Below are positions 24,905 through 37,260 of a DNA stretch of 64,000 nucleotides, piece after piece; positions within the stretch are counted from its first letter, which is position 1, and each line of letters opens with the position of its first letter. A program made the translations under genes and the position numbers. This DNA is from Hermodice carunculata (lineage: Eukaryota > Annelida > Polychaeta > Eunicida > Amphinomidae): the NCBI GenBank assembly GCA_964020975.1, contig OZ026620.1:75079600-75143599 (forward strand), read 5' to 3'. The notes under the pieces are model-generated. The model did no database searches and was not told the DNA's origin. It was given only the letters and a program-made list of their open reading frames with translations.

Positions 24905-26170
24905 TAGCATCGGACATGTTCCATATACCCTTTAAATATGTCAAGTGTAATGCAATTGCTTTCCCAAATATGAGATTTTATATCTTACAACACATTTTGG
25001 CTCATAATTTCGGTCAAACTATAGATGGCGCCACTAGTATCATTAGCAAATTAGACTTTGACCGCCCCCACAATCCTACCAGATGCTGTGACGGTCCCCC
25101 CAAAATTAAAGACGCTAGAGTGTTCACAAGACTGTCACAATTTGACCCCTATATTGCATAATATATTAGACGGCGCCACCAATATCGAAACTGACCCATA
25201 GTTTTATACATGCCATCAATCCTGAAAGTTATATTAGACTTACTAAAAAACTGGATGGATGGTATTGCAGTCACAAGATTTTCAAATTTTGACCTGTATA
25301 TTACATAAAACCAGAGGTGGCACCACCAACATTGATGTCGATTCAGATTTCCGTACACTTTATAACTTCTTAACGTTATATGGACCTAACTCAAAAATTG
25401 TGGACTGCAGAGCTTTCATGAGATAACCTCTTTATTTAAACTGTCCATTTGACCTTGACCTTTAACTCAGATTATAAAATTGTCATGTTCAAAATATACA
25501 CCCCACATTCAGCTTTCCATACATGGTCTGCTTGTTCAAATCGCATGATACCTTTTCGAGTTATACGGAAAACAATAAATTTCGACAAGCGCCAAACTCC
25601 ATAATTACTGGGTCACGCGGACCTAAAAAGTAGGTTACCATGTACAGTTCTATGTAAAATTTAATCAAATGCAATTTTAGTCTGGAGGCTCAATTATCTT
25701 TTTCACTGATGTCCGAGTTACACCCTACCATTACAACGTCACCTCTTTCAAGTTTACAGGCATGGTGACTTCACAAATATTGGTCAAGATCACTGATATT
25801 ACATAAAATTCTATCATTGAACATGGTCTATATATCCTGTAAATTTGGCAAGATTAGTCCAATTACTTTTCCATACTTGGAAATTCATATCTTAAAACAC
25901 AGTTTGGCTCATAATTTCCGTCAACTTACAGGTGGTGCCAACTGTCATTAGCAACTTAGACTTTGACCGCCTCCATAATCTCACCAAATTCCTTGAAGAT
26001 CCGCCAAAAATTAAAGATTCTAGAGTGTTCACAAGATTCTTATATTTTGACCCCTATAATTGCATTATATTGTAAGTGGCGCCACCAATATCGGAAGGGA
26101 CGTAAATTTTTATACACACTCTAAGTTCTAAAAGTTATATTGGGCTAACTTGAAAACTGTGGACAGTGAT
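24905..26170. repeat. internal direct duplication, spacing about 900 bp
   Basis: 24905-25170 and 25815-26085 share ttggctcataatttc, agactttgaccgcc, aaattaaaga and gagtgttcacaaga blocks. Shorter ggcgccacca-type subrepeats occur near 25025, 25170, 25315, 25930 and 26080. Non-coding. Confidence 0.65.
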
Positions 26171-26304
26171 GCAATAAGGAGCAAAAGTTTATGGACGGAG
26201 AGACATGAGCACTTGCATAAGCTCTGCAACCTTAGGTCAGGAGAACTAAAAAACCGAAAAATGTTTCAATCCACCTTCTCTAATAAAAAATAGATCGATC
26301 CTGG

Positions 26305-27246
26305 CTGTCATGAGCTTTGCAGTAAAGTTGACTCGGAAAAAAAAAAGCATTTTATTTCAACCTGTCTGGAGGGTTAACCCGGGCCCGGGAAACAGAATAG
26401 CTGCATAGCCAAGGTTGTTCAGTGAAATTGCATAGCCTCCATTGTTGGGTGATCATTATTGTAATATTTTACTAGGTTCCAGGTGGCTGTTCTATAAGCG
26501 AACAGGGCAAACGGTCATAAAAGTACTTTTAAAGCATGACTTACTATCTTAACTTGAATCTGTTGTGTCTGAAGCAGTTATCATCGTTAGTTACAATACA
26601 AATACAACACGATAACTTAAGCCTGCAAATCATGCACATTGGTGAGCCCCATTTTGAAAATGGTGTAATGCATTGCAGGACAGTGGCACAAAAATACATT
26701 TGATTTGGATATCAAAGTGAATCGCAGCCACAGCATATATCATATGAGTATTGATGCTCTGGAATATTTGCAAAATATGTACTTTTGGTTTCATATAATA
26801 TAAACCTCCCAAGATCGTCCCAATACTATCCTCTTTTACGAACCATTGGGTGCAGAATCAACAACTTTCAAAATGGCAGCCCAGTCCGTGAATTAGTCCT
26901 GATTGGATATTTTGAAGAGGTAGTATCCAAAATATATGTGTGATTAGTGTTAAGGGAAGGTAAATTTGTCGAATGAATGCAATGTAAAATATATAATGGG
27001 ACTTTTCAATGTTAGCATTACCTAAAAATGTGAATACAACGCCGTGAAGTTATCATTTGTCGGCGGTGGTGGGCCCGGAATGGGTATATTGTTTCAGTCA
27101 CTGCAGTCGCCCCCAGGCTATGAATTAAGTAGCAGCACTGGGCACAGGAGCCAATAGTCCCCACTGAGCCTGAGTTGGAGCTTGCTGGAGAAGGTTGCCC
27201 CGATAGTGGATACAGGGCCAAAAGTACCGGCGGGTTTTTATATAAT
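26305..27246 (-). repeat. right terminal inverted repeat of the 7.7-kb structure
   Basis: Reverse complement of 19536-20425. The tip reads ttatataaaaacccgccggt on the minus strand. Confidence 0.75.
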
Positions 27247-30200
27247 TGGTAACAAGTGTGATAAAGGAAGAATCAATATACATTGACACGTGAGCGGAAA
27301 GTACGTATCTCAGTCCTTATATTTATCTGAAACTATTGGTTGATAAACATGTCTGTATATATATATATATTTATCAAATAACATTCTCAACACTGAATAG
27401 GATTTCAGACGCCCAAATTTCATAAAAGTGTCTCAATCAATTTGATTGAACCTCTTTATTTTGCAACAATACATTATCATAAATTTAGAGTTTAATAAAT
27501 TGATATTTTACAGGTATTGTATGCACCACGCATATACAGCTTCAAAAACTTGACTAAAGTCTAAAATTACGTTATGTCATTAAATATCGTTACAATCAAA
27601 TCAATTTTTGCTTTTTTTCACACTGCTGCAGTATATGTTAGACCTATTTGATTTGATGCCAGGTTTCAATCTGAATTAAAGGCTGTCCGCAACATTAAAA
27701 AGATAGACCAGAAGCCACTGTAATATACCGAGCTACACCATTGATGAACTTCCAATAGGGCGCATTGAAATTAGATAAGAACAAGTCGAGGATAAATAAG
27801 AATATTTATCAAAGTTGCACAGATTATATAAATATCCCGATTAGCATCTGTATCTTTCACGGACACTGGCGCATTTGGCTTTCATTGTTGAAATACTTTG
27901 GCGCGGAGGCCGCGCGCATGGCATTCATCACCATGTGCACATGCATGCACTGCCTTTACAAAGTCCAAGTTACGATTGCTTCTGCATGTGTCCATTTTCG
28001 AAATAAAGATTTTTTATCAATACAGTTTCAATCAGGGATTTTAGTACATTTGATCTACTTGCTACACTCCTCAGGGAATCTTGTTTGGAAACTACAAAAA
28101 TTTTCTATTTAATACAGGCAAAACAGGACAAACGCAAAATTTTCCTATTGTAGAGTGTCCTGTTTCACAAATTGTTCTCAACAATCATTTTTTTAGATTA
28201 AGATATTATCTCGACGTTTGTTCTGGGGCCCAATGGGAACAAAAATGATTTTCTGAATGGGCTACCAAGGTGAAATATGTTCATAAGTAAACAAAAATAG
28301 ATATTTTGCTCAGAGCAACATCTGTAAGAAGGAAAACAGGAAAAGACAAGCTGAGTGGCTGGCCATAAACAAGGAAATGAAGATGGAATCACAAGCCTCC
28401 AAATGTCAACTTTAGAAGGCCTCTGTGTGCTATCATACGATGGTTGAGCCAATAAAGTTTGCAACTGACCTCGCGTGTTAAAATTTTGCAATAATGTGTG
28501 ACGATATTTGTTACTCAACTTGGATAGGCATTTAGTTTTTGTTGAGTACAGTGTTGTACCTGTTTCGGACCAGGTGTAATTTATTTGGACAATCTAAGAT
28601 GAGTGGGTTCAACGGTCTGTTGAAAAAAATGCCGCAGTTTAAGACCATGTTTTATTCCATGGTTGGCAGTGAAGTGCCAGTGTCGGGGGGAGAAGTCTTA
28701 AAGAGTAATCTACGGTAGGTCACATGCCATCCCCATTGTCTACTGACCAATCAGATCGTTTCCCTGCGGAACCTCTTTTCAGATCGTTTCCCTGCGGAAC
28801 CTCTTTTCCTTCCACGGTCGTCTGCATGTTTATGAACCCGTTAGAATGGCTGCTACAATTGATGTTGGTATCCGCTTTGTGGTCTGCAGCTGTACTATAT
28901 TCACTTGATTTTACAACTTACTGCGAATGAAAAATTTATCATATAATTTTACTTCACACGTCACATTTTGTCGCCAACATTACAACTGTGCGGATCAAGC
29001 CGAGGAGCTTTAGCATGTCACTCAATGTAAATGGTAAGGTAACAGAGAAGATTGATCAATTTATACGTCTTGGCCATCCTATCGGTCCAAAATCACCAAC
29101 CAAATGTCTTAAAAGGTTTTGTAATAATATAAATTCGTAAATCAGTTTAGAAATGGCTCAGTTTTTAAAGCTTTTTATTGTATCATCTGCTTTTCAAACA
29201 TATTGATATCATTTTTAGTCTGCCCTTGTGTGGGTGGCTCTCCTTTATATCATGAGATTTATCCGGAAGTGAAGTGGACAAAATAGTCATTGTATGGTAT
29301 AAAGCTGTCGGTTCCCATGGAAACTTTCAAGAAAGATTCATTATGTACTATTGTCTTTGGTAATTCAAGAAAACCCGACTGCACTTAAGACTTTTGTAAG
29401 TACATAGATCATGTAATCAGTGGTAAAATACAATTGTAAAAACTGGTGTTAAGTTATTACGCTGGGTTTCTACATCTCAGACAGGAAATTATTTGAACTT
29501 CGTCCTGCAGCGGCATAATATTAACAGAGAGAATATCATTATTGTGGCACAGGTTTTTAAAGTACATGTTGCTTTATTGTGCTCGTATCAGCACTTGCAT
29601 GTAAGACAGGGGGATCGGTATATAAAAGGAGTGACCTGCCTGACCTCAGCATGCAATTTTGCATCATTATAGCAATTATCTAAAGCGAAAGTGCAAATAG
29701 CGGCCTTCTTAATTTCATGCCATACTCTGCATTAGAAAGAAAAAACATAGTAAGGAATTTTTACCGATACCGAATTCCACAAGCTTTTTGAAACCGAATA
29801 CCAAACCGCTTGTCAATCCAGTATACCGGCGAATACGGCACTTCCAGGATCGGTATCGCCCAGGGTCTAATTATTACGATGATGTCTATCGAATTCTACA
29901 GGCAATTAAGCAAACTCAGATCACGTACAAGATCCAATGCCAGCCAATGCTATAACGTAACGCGAATTCTGTGATACCAGAGATGAAGGACTCATCTCCA
30001 CATTAGTTTTAGAGCCTGATCTGGTCCAATTAATATTTGAAGAGCTCCGCGTCTATCGAAGCGCATCCTTCTTGGATACATGTAATACAGGTCCATGTGC
30101 ACCGTCTGGGGACCCCTGGAAGGTCACTTGGACCGGATGTTTGTCCTTCGTTTTGTAATTTCTTCTCCTTTTTTGTAAACATGGTCAATGGTCCAAAACT

Positions 30201-30278
30201 TGTATGTACTCTTATCTGTGGATCTCCAAAAAAGTACGTATCCAGCGATCTGCAAGTATGAAATAATACACACACTGT

Positions 30279-30280
<2 letters not shown>
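27247..30280. other. unassigned DNA with one exact 28-bp tandem duplication
   Basis: No gene is recognised. At 28753-28808 a 28-bp unit beginning agatcgtttccctgcggaac is repeated exactly, head to tail. The open frames of up to 115 codons show no family signature. Confidence 0.45.
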
Positions 30281-30320
<40 letters not shown>

Positions 30321-30343
30321 TACATATATATATATATATATAT
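30281..30343. repeat. compound (CA)n(TA)n microsatellite
   Basis: CA run followed by TA run. It directly adjoins the third copy of the short dispersed element. Confidence 0.95.
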
Positions 30344-30344
30344 T

Positions 30345-30500
30345 GTATTTATGTCTTTTTGTGTAGAACCATTTCCCAGTAGTCATTACCCTATTCGGCA
30401 GTCCAAACTCTTTATTCTCCATATTAAAGCTACATGTAACCTGTCCCTGTCTAACCTAGTACTGTTGTCCATATTGCACACGTTCCTCTGTACAATATAT
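30345..30500 (+). mobile_element. short dispersed element (copy 3 of 3), truncated
   Basis: It matches the first 150 bp of the copies at 14050 and 19424 (cagtagtcattacccta, tgtccatattgcacacgttc). It is bounded by microsatellites on both sides. Confidence 0.6.
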
Positions 30501-30539
30501 ATATATAAATATATACGTGTGTGTGTTTCTGTAGGTATG

Positions 30540-30740
30540 TATATAGGACAAAAGTTTTCGCCGGCGCGCCTTGGGTATAGCCTGGACCATTCTGGTGTTT
30601 TCTGCAAACATAGGCAAGTTTGGAACTTAAATGAAAGCTCTGTACAAGGGATATGAATCGGGTCTTGGTATATTAATTCTATGCACATCGGCTTTGGTGA
30701 AAATTGCACTGAAGGTGTCACAAGCCTTGAAAGTTGTTAA
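30540..30740 (+). mobile_element. possible degenerate TTAA-hairpin MITE
   Basis: The phrase ttggaacttaaatgaaagct followed by tgtacaagg resembles the shared core of the family, and aaattgcactgaagg resembles its right end. The palindrome is not intact, so this is only suggestive. Confidence 0.3.
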
Positions 30741-31625
30741 GGCTAAGTTATAATCTTAGAAATTTGGAATTTACATTGTTCAAGTTCAATGTCAGCAAAG
30801 TGCGACAGGCATCTTGCTACAGCTCCTCAATGATCAATTGTATGACAGGTTTCTCTGAGCACAGGGATTCCGTGGAAAGAGGAAATAAAATATTGTATTT
30901 GTAAGACAAGACGACTTCGTCAATGGAGAAAAAAATCAACTTTTGCTGATATTTAAGATCGCGCCAAAATTCAGAAAATGAGTTATATCCCGTCTATAAA
31001 CCTACGCTGCCAATGGATAAAAATTAGTTGTCACACACAGAGGAATGTTGAAAATAGTATGACACAAATAGGAACCACTTCCTGGCTGGGGAAGATTTGG
31101 ATGTTATACAAAGAAACCACTTCATATTGCATGGGGAAATAGCATACACACTGGGGCCAAATGGCCAAAAGTGGGACGTCGTGCATGTCCAACTGATTCC
31201 ACATAGTCTCGTTCAATGATACTTTGCATTATTAGTAACTCTGATATATTGGGATACAAGAAAATTACACATATCCATTGCTTATAAGATGACCTTCACA
31301 TGACCTTGACTGACAAACGGTAAGTAAGAAAAGCCCCCTTTGAGATATTTTTCGCCTTTTTGACAACTATGTTGCTCGAAATAAAAACACAAAAAGGTCA
31401 AATTGTCACAAATTGTCTGTAGAATATTTTGAAAAAAAAATCGAATTTGGACCAAAAATGAGGATAAAAGTACAAAGGATATGTTGTTAAATATTAATTC
31501 CAATGTTACTGTCAGGCAACGCCGTGTGGAATAACAATAGTCAACTAGCAGCTCGGGATCAAAGAGTTGATTCATTTTTTAAAAAATCATCACGATGTCT
31601 CAAATTTAAGGGGAGTTATGCCCAT

Positions 31626-31725
31626 TTATATTTTATGTTCGGAACGAGCGGGACTTGAACTTGCAACCTTTGGCACCAGTCGCCTAGCTGAAATGTGAAA
31701 CGCACAATTCCACTCGACCAAATCA
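31626..31725 (-). mobile_element. tRNA-derived SINE, copy 1
   Basis: On the minus strand it reads TGGTCGAGTGG (A-box-like) and, about 50 bp further on, AGTTCAAGTCC (B-box-like), then a tail of AACATAAAATATAA. The 54561 copy matches along the whole length. The anticodon arm cannot fold normally, so it is not a functional tRNA gene. The A-box resembles those of Leu/Ser tRNAs. Confidence 0.7.
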
Positions 31726-32257
31726 ACTTCCGGTTCAGCCAAGGAGGCGGCCATCTTCTTTGTTTTTAAAAATCCAAAACAAGGCTGTATTTTTAAATCG
31801 ACCTAAATTAATTGAAATTCAATTTTTTTTCGGTACTTATCATGTTTTCGAAAATGACCTTTTCTGGTAGAACTTGTGAAAATGGCTTAATTTTGGGTTA
31901 TACTAGCTACAACTTTTTGTTTCGAAAATATCCTGAGATTCTGAACTTATCAATTATTTTCATCAGTTTGACAGTAGATGTACACATATGGCCAGATATA
32001 GGACTATAGATACGTTTACTTCAAGGTCATTTCAAGGTCAAATGAAGGTCAAATTTTAATTCCCAGTGCATATCCTACCTGCATGACTATTTTCATGCAG
32101 ATAATTCACCTGGCCAAAAAGCTATCTCCAATATAGTTTCGAAGGGACCTGGAGGCCCCACTTTTGGCCATTTGGCCCCACTGTGATAAGAGTAATAATC
32201 ACAAATAGGTCACATGTGACCTTTCTAGTCAATAAAAGAATTACTTACTTACTTACT

Positions 32258-32550
32258 TATCACACAGACGGACCACTTCATAGAAAGGGCAAATACAATG
32301 TCACACACATGGACCACTTAATAGATGGGGGAAATACAATGTCACACACATTGACCAGTTCATAGATGAGAGAAACACAATTTCATGCAGGGACAACTTC
32401 ATAAATGGGATAAATGCAATGTCACACACTAGGACCACCTTATAAATGGGGGAAATACAATGTCACACACAGGCACACTTCATAGATAGAAGAAATACAA
32501 TGTCACACATATGACCACTTCATAGATACGAGAAATACAATGTCACACGC
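32258..32550. repeat. minisatellite, unit about 42 bp
   Basis: About seven units of the type accacttcatagat..g..aaatacaatgtcacaca, moderately diverged. An acttacttacttactta run lies just upstream. Confidence 0.9.
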
Positions 32551-34628
32551 AGTTTCGCTGTAGTAATTTTGCCTGGAACCATTGCGTCCGGCCCTTTTGA
32601 ATGAGTTGAGTGTTCTTGTAAAGCTCCACGCAATAGTTACTCAGCAATAATTCTATATGCATCGTAAAACGCAAACGCCTTACACATATATGAACTGCCA
32701 AGAAAAATCCTCGAAACCTATATTCATCAGTGAAAAGAGATGTTTTTGCACTTGTTTCTTCATTATTTTATTTATTTTAATATATGGCAATTGATATCAG
32801 CAGCGGCACTTTTAGAGTATTTGTGCTACAGAATGTCGCCTCTTTGTTTACTTTTTTCTTTCTCTACGTGTATGGACATTTAAGGCCAAGCTGTCCTGGG
32901 CTGAATATAACGTAAACGCATGCAATCTTCCCAACCGCTTCAAAAAGAGGACATTTTCAATGTTATACAAAACACAGCTGGAGTGCTCTCAGGTAACAAT
33001 TGTTGTTAGGATGGTCATAGGTATCTGCAGGTTTGATTGGTGAAAGAATACAGGCACGGCGAAATCTAAAGGCGGGCTCAAGTAAATGCTGCCCCATCAG
33101 ACCTATGTGTTGATCAAAAAGATCTGTAGACCTTTTTTCATTATTATTATTATCATCATCATCATCATCATCATTATTATTATTTTACAATAGATAAATG
33201 ATTTTGGCGTGTGCTCTTCGATGCAGACATTTTGTATGCACGCTGCTTTAGAATATGAATTACTATATTAATCATTATATGCACCATAAAAATGTCCAGT
33301 GGTCACGACAAAAATAATGATGGGCCTGACCGTAAAAACTAAGCAAAATAACTTAGCTATTTGTGTCGCGAGGGCAGGTAGCATGTGACGTAATTTCAAC
33401 GTAGACTTTTGGCCGCTGTTCTAATGCGACAACTTGATAAGTTTAGGGGGTCGGGTTTATTTTCTGTTTGTGTTTGTTTTTTCTTCTTGTTTTTTAAAAA
33501 ATATTTCTGAGTGTGTTTGAGCCGTATATCTATATGTATATATATATATATTTATATTTATTTATTTATATTTATATATAAACTTTTATGCATGGACTAT
33601 TCTGTTAACATTGAAATGTCGCAAGAAGAGCTTGTAACACATTAATACGTATTTTAATGCGTTTCATGCCCATTATTTGAAGGCATCATGTCCTTACAAG
33701 TTTATAGACAAGTTATGAAAATTATCTAATAAACTCAATAGAAATTTTTACTTCAAAGGTGCCATGAAATAGAAACACACACTTTTTATAGGCATTGTTT
33801 TCATAATTTTTGGGAATGGACACGTATTTATGGAAGATGAATGTTGGTGTTGTTATAGTAATTCTTGAATCTCTACCTTTTGCTGTAATTAAATTTGCTC
33901 TCATTGTTGGGTTTACATTTATGGGTGAGGGTGATGTTTTTCTGGACTATTCCGTACAAAAATTGACGGGGGGGGGGGGGAAATGCAGTACAAGACTCAA
34001 CTGCCGTATCGAAGTTCACAAAACCACCTGTTAGACGCAAAGGAAGCATCGTGTTAATCTTACTTTTCTCAAAATGTTTGCCGTGTTTTCACCTAAGGAC
34101 CAGACGAAGGATTTCATCAAACGTGCCCAGAAATCGACAGCTGTTCACATGTGCCTTGATCAATAAGTCTCCGCACGTCTGTTTACCATTTTTCTTCACG
34201 GGAAACGGGAGGACGGAGACAGGGGGTCTCACGTGTGTCACCCAGCGAAAACACCTTTTTGTGATAGTACAAATATCTTCTCACACAAAAACAGGGGAAG
34301 AAGTCTCTTGGTAAGAGCAGCCTTATTCCGACACTTTTTATCTCCTAGATGCGCATTTGTGTCTGAAGGAATTACTGTGAAAAAACTTTTAACTGATCAC
34401 ATGGCATTTTAAATTTAACGCTTTTCGTGTCATAAGTGCAACACCTGCTTTCTCCCGAGCATATTCCTGCATTTTTTCTTTTCGGTTCCTCGTGAAACTT
34501 TGTCAAATATGAGTTAAGTCGTAAAAGAAATGACAGACAAAGCATTTTAAACTACGCAATCTACGAAATTGACCGTAAAATGGTACGTGTTTGACATACG
34601 CCAAACGCCACCGAAAACAACACAACCT
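32551..34628. other. unassigned DNA
   Basis: No gene is recognised. It includes ATT/ATC trinucleotide runs (33140-33185), a TA/TTTA tract (33530-33585) and a G run (33968-33979). Confidence 0.4.
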
Positions 34629-34835
34629 GTCAAGCGTTTCAGTTTGAAGTTGGAGATGGGTTCAACACCTTTCTCCGGCGCGCTTTGGGCGCAAAGTACG
34701 CGTAGAGCTGTTACCTGGATCTGTCTGTCTTTTCCCTTAAACTGTACCCTTGCTGCTTGCACTCGAATGAAAGGTAGTTGCACCAGGAATTTGAACCTGC
34801 AATCACTGCGTTTCAGACAATGACAAATTTTGTTG
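34629..34835 (+). mobile_element. TTAA-hairpin MITE, degenerate copy
   Basis: Shared core cttgctgcttgcactcgaat followed by gaaaggtag and gaatttgaacctg. The palindrome is represented by acctttctccggcgcgcttt and agagctgtt. The TTAA ends are lost. The gaatttgaacctg phrase mimics a tRNA B-box but belongs to the MITE core. Confidence 0.5.
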
Positions 34836-35519
34836 TGGTTAGCTTCAAGAAAAAATTGTTGTGCACGTGGTACAACCGGGAGCCTGATCTGAACCCTAAA
34901 CTGGCTTGATTATCCCTTTATACCCAATTAACATGTCCAATACTCTACCATGTTTTTTAGATTCTAGCAGCAGCTGTTCAAGCCCGAAACAAAAAAATCC
35001 ACAATCCCATCCATTTTTTTTCGTATATTTCCAACACAGTTAAAAATCACCACAGGGCCTTGGTTTGCTCAGATATTACTAAATTAATAAAATAAACCAT
35101 GCTTTGATTTACACTATTTGAAAGTTCATTTTAGGTATAAATGGTCATTATGAAAAGTACCATGCATGGAGTTGGTCATTAAATAATTAAATACATAGCC
35201 ATATCACAAATACAGGTAAAAGTTAAATTGGCATCTCTTACAATAATCCAGAAGATAAATTGTCTACAAATCAGGCATTGTGGTGAACAATGCTTCAGAA
35301 GACAACTGACTATTTAAACTTTGTGAATACTTCCGGTTAATAATTTCATTGCTATATAAACGAAACGGCTGTGCAGTTACATACCGTACTCTAAATTGAT
35401 ACAACGGTGCTAGATTCACAGTCCTGGGAAACTGAACTTTCATTCAAGTGCCACCTTGCCAACAGTTGGTTTAAACATATTTTTATTTCCAACAAGAAAA
35501 GAAAAAAAAAAACGATCGG

Positions 35520-36895
35520 ATAACAGGCCACTGGTGGGCGCGGGGAGGGGGGGGGCGGTATATGGTTTCATGGGCAGTGGGTTCCTGTGTCAAACCGGCA
35601 ACAGGCTGGGACAACAGGAGAAACTGCCTGATACTGTTCAAGATTAGGTCTACTAGGCACGAAGCCCTGCAAGGCCCACTAAGAGATGCAACAACCTATA
35701 GGCCTGTATTGGATCTAAACCATACGAGCGCCATAAACTGGAAACTGGCTGCTCTGATGGGATCTGGGAGGTGTAACGAACAAATATCAGAACCTAAGCA
35801 AAGGAGCCTGTGAAGGCGTACATGCCATCTTCTAGCACTATCATGTCACTCAAATAGGGCTTGGCGAAAGTCGTAGACTGTCGCCAGCGGCAGGCCCACA
35901 GAATGTCAACAACTACAACGTACCACAGGGCGTGCCAGGAGGTATTGAAAGCTTGTACCTCAAGAGCTCTAGCTGAGACAAGCTGCAAGGCACCAGGCCT
36001 TTCCAGCGAGATCTCATAGGTCTTAAGGATTGTCTGTTTAATCCACGACGAATTTGCGTTTCTGCAAACTTGTTCCTTTCTCAGGTTACTCAGTGATAGA
36101 AGGAGGGTTGACCTTCATCCTCTCTGAGTCTATCTGTGAGCGAAAGGCACCAGCGGAGAGCTCTCACTGGGTACAGGGCTCTCTCCTCAAGAGGCAGAGC
36201 AGCATCCATCGCAGGGAGGGTAAAACCCTTAAAGGGGATAGTTGAATCTCAAGCCACTTGGTTCTTTGCAACGAAGCCCAAGTGAGGCCTCAGGGTCACC
36301 TGTGGAGTCAGTCATAAGCCAGAGTGTGGATCTCGCTTCTCCTAGCCCCCGAAAGGAATGTAAATAGAAAACAAGTTTTCGATGTCTAGTACTTGAGGGA
36401 AACCCACGTAGGGTCCCATGGCATAGGCACTCAAATGGCCACTTCTTCAACATGACTAAAACCAGTGGTAGGTCCCACCTGGGCAGGACCTGTCACATCG
36501 CTGGCCTGTCGGTGCAGAAGGCCGCAATGAGCACTGACAGACAGGGATCGCTCCTGAACGTCTATGACATTGGCACAGGTTACGGAGATGGCTGATCGGA
36601 AACCCTTCACTTTTCTTGATCTCTTGCCTAAAACTTCCCACTGATACAACAGGAAGTCGGTGATGTCCACAATGCTTGGAGCCCAAGGGTGAATTCTAGT
36701 GTCAGACAACACATTTCGTGGAGCCGAGTAAACAGTTAGAGAAGATTGAAGCCCTCCTCTGGCAATTCTATCTGAAACCAATCCTGAGAAGCCTCTGTCG
36801 CGGATGTGCTGTGAGATAACTGCCAAACATATAATTTGAGGGTTCATGCTCATTCGCAGCTCCACCAAAAGCTTCGGCCATGCCAGTAATCATAA
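35520..36895 (-). mobile_element. DIRS1-like retrotransposon, broken fossil, inverted relative to the copy at 1-1680
   Basis: On the minus strand it parallels the left copy: AVISQHI followed by RIARGGLQS near 36800 (start of the tyrosine-recombinase region), a VVVDILWAC segment near 35900, and the 3' non-coding region towards 35520. It is broken in several places. Its 5' side stops matching the left copy near 36895, where other DNA begins. Confidence 0.7.
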
Positions 36896-37260
36896 TGGAG
36901 GCTTGATGCTTACATGCAACCACTGGACCTGCCAGAGCTTGAGCTCCACCTGCCACTCGAAAGAGGGAGGCAGGGTACCCAGCTCAAATGCGGGAACAAG
37001 CAGGATTGCCAACTGCTTGCTCTGTGGGAAAGCCACCTGAGGGGCAGAAGAGACTGCAGGTACTGCTGTTGGAGGAACAGAAAGTTCCGCCTGGACTGTA
37101 GGTGCCTACACTGCTGAGGCCAAAGACCCACTGACAGTAGAAGGCACCCCAACTGGTCTGGGTGTCTTCCTCTTACTTTCCTATGCCTATGCTCATGATC
37201 CAATCTCTCGGACCTGGGAGCTCGAGAAGTATGCAAATGTTCTGGTGCTTTAGTTGGCAC
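36896..37260. other. unassigned GC-rich stretch between DIRS and LINE remains
   Basis: Open in several frames because of its GC content, but with no recognisable motif. It could be another part of the DIRS-like element or of the LINE. Confidence 0.3.

Larger units (their letters stand above)
19536..27246. mobile_element. 7.7-kb structure with terminal inverted repeats of about 0.9 kb
   Basis: Left arm 19536-20425 and right arm 27246-26305 are diverged reverse complements throughout: ttatataaaaac.ggccggtact at the tips, ctatcggggcaaccttctcc, a gttacaaatacaaatacaacac block, cacctggaacctag, and ccagacaggt..aaataaaatgct near the inner edge. The interior holds another TIR element (22045-24884), a duplicated block (24905-26170) and AT-rich DNA. 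No transposase or other coding region is recognised, so I take it as a non-autonomous or gutted DNA transposon of unknown superfamily. Confidence 0.7.

Noticed and set aside
31626-31725. A functional tRNA gene
   Set aside because: The anticodon arm does not fold and the same sequence with the same tail recurs at 54561, so it is a SINE head.
34755-34810. tRNA B-box-like phrase on the minus strand (GGTTCAAATTCC)
   Set aside because: It is part of the core of a degenerate TTAA MITE; no A-box is at the right distance.
36910-37260. 116-codon Arg/Ser/Leu-rich frame
   Set aside because: A by-product of GC-rich DNA between DIRS and LINE remains, with no domain.
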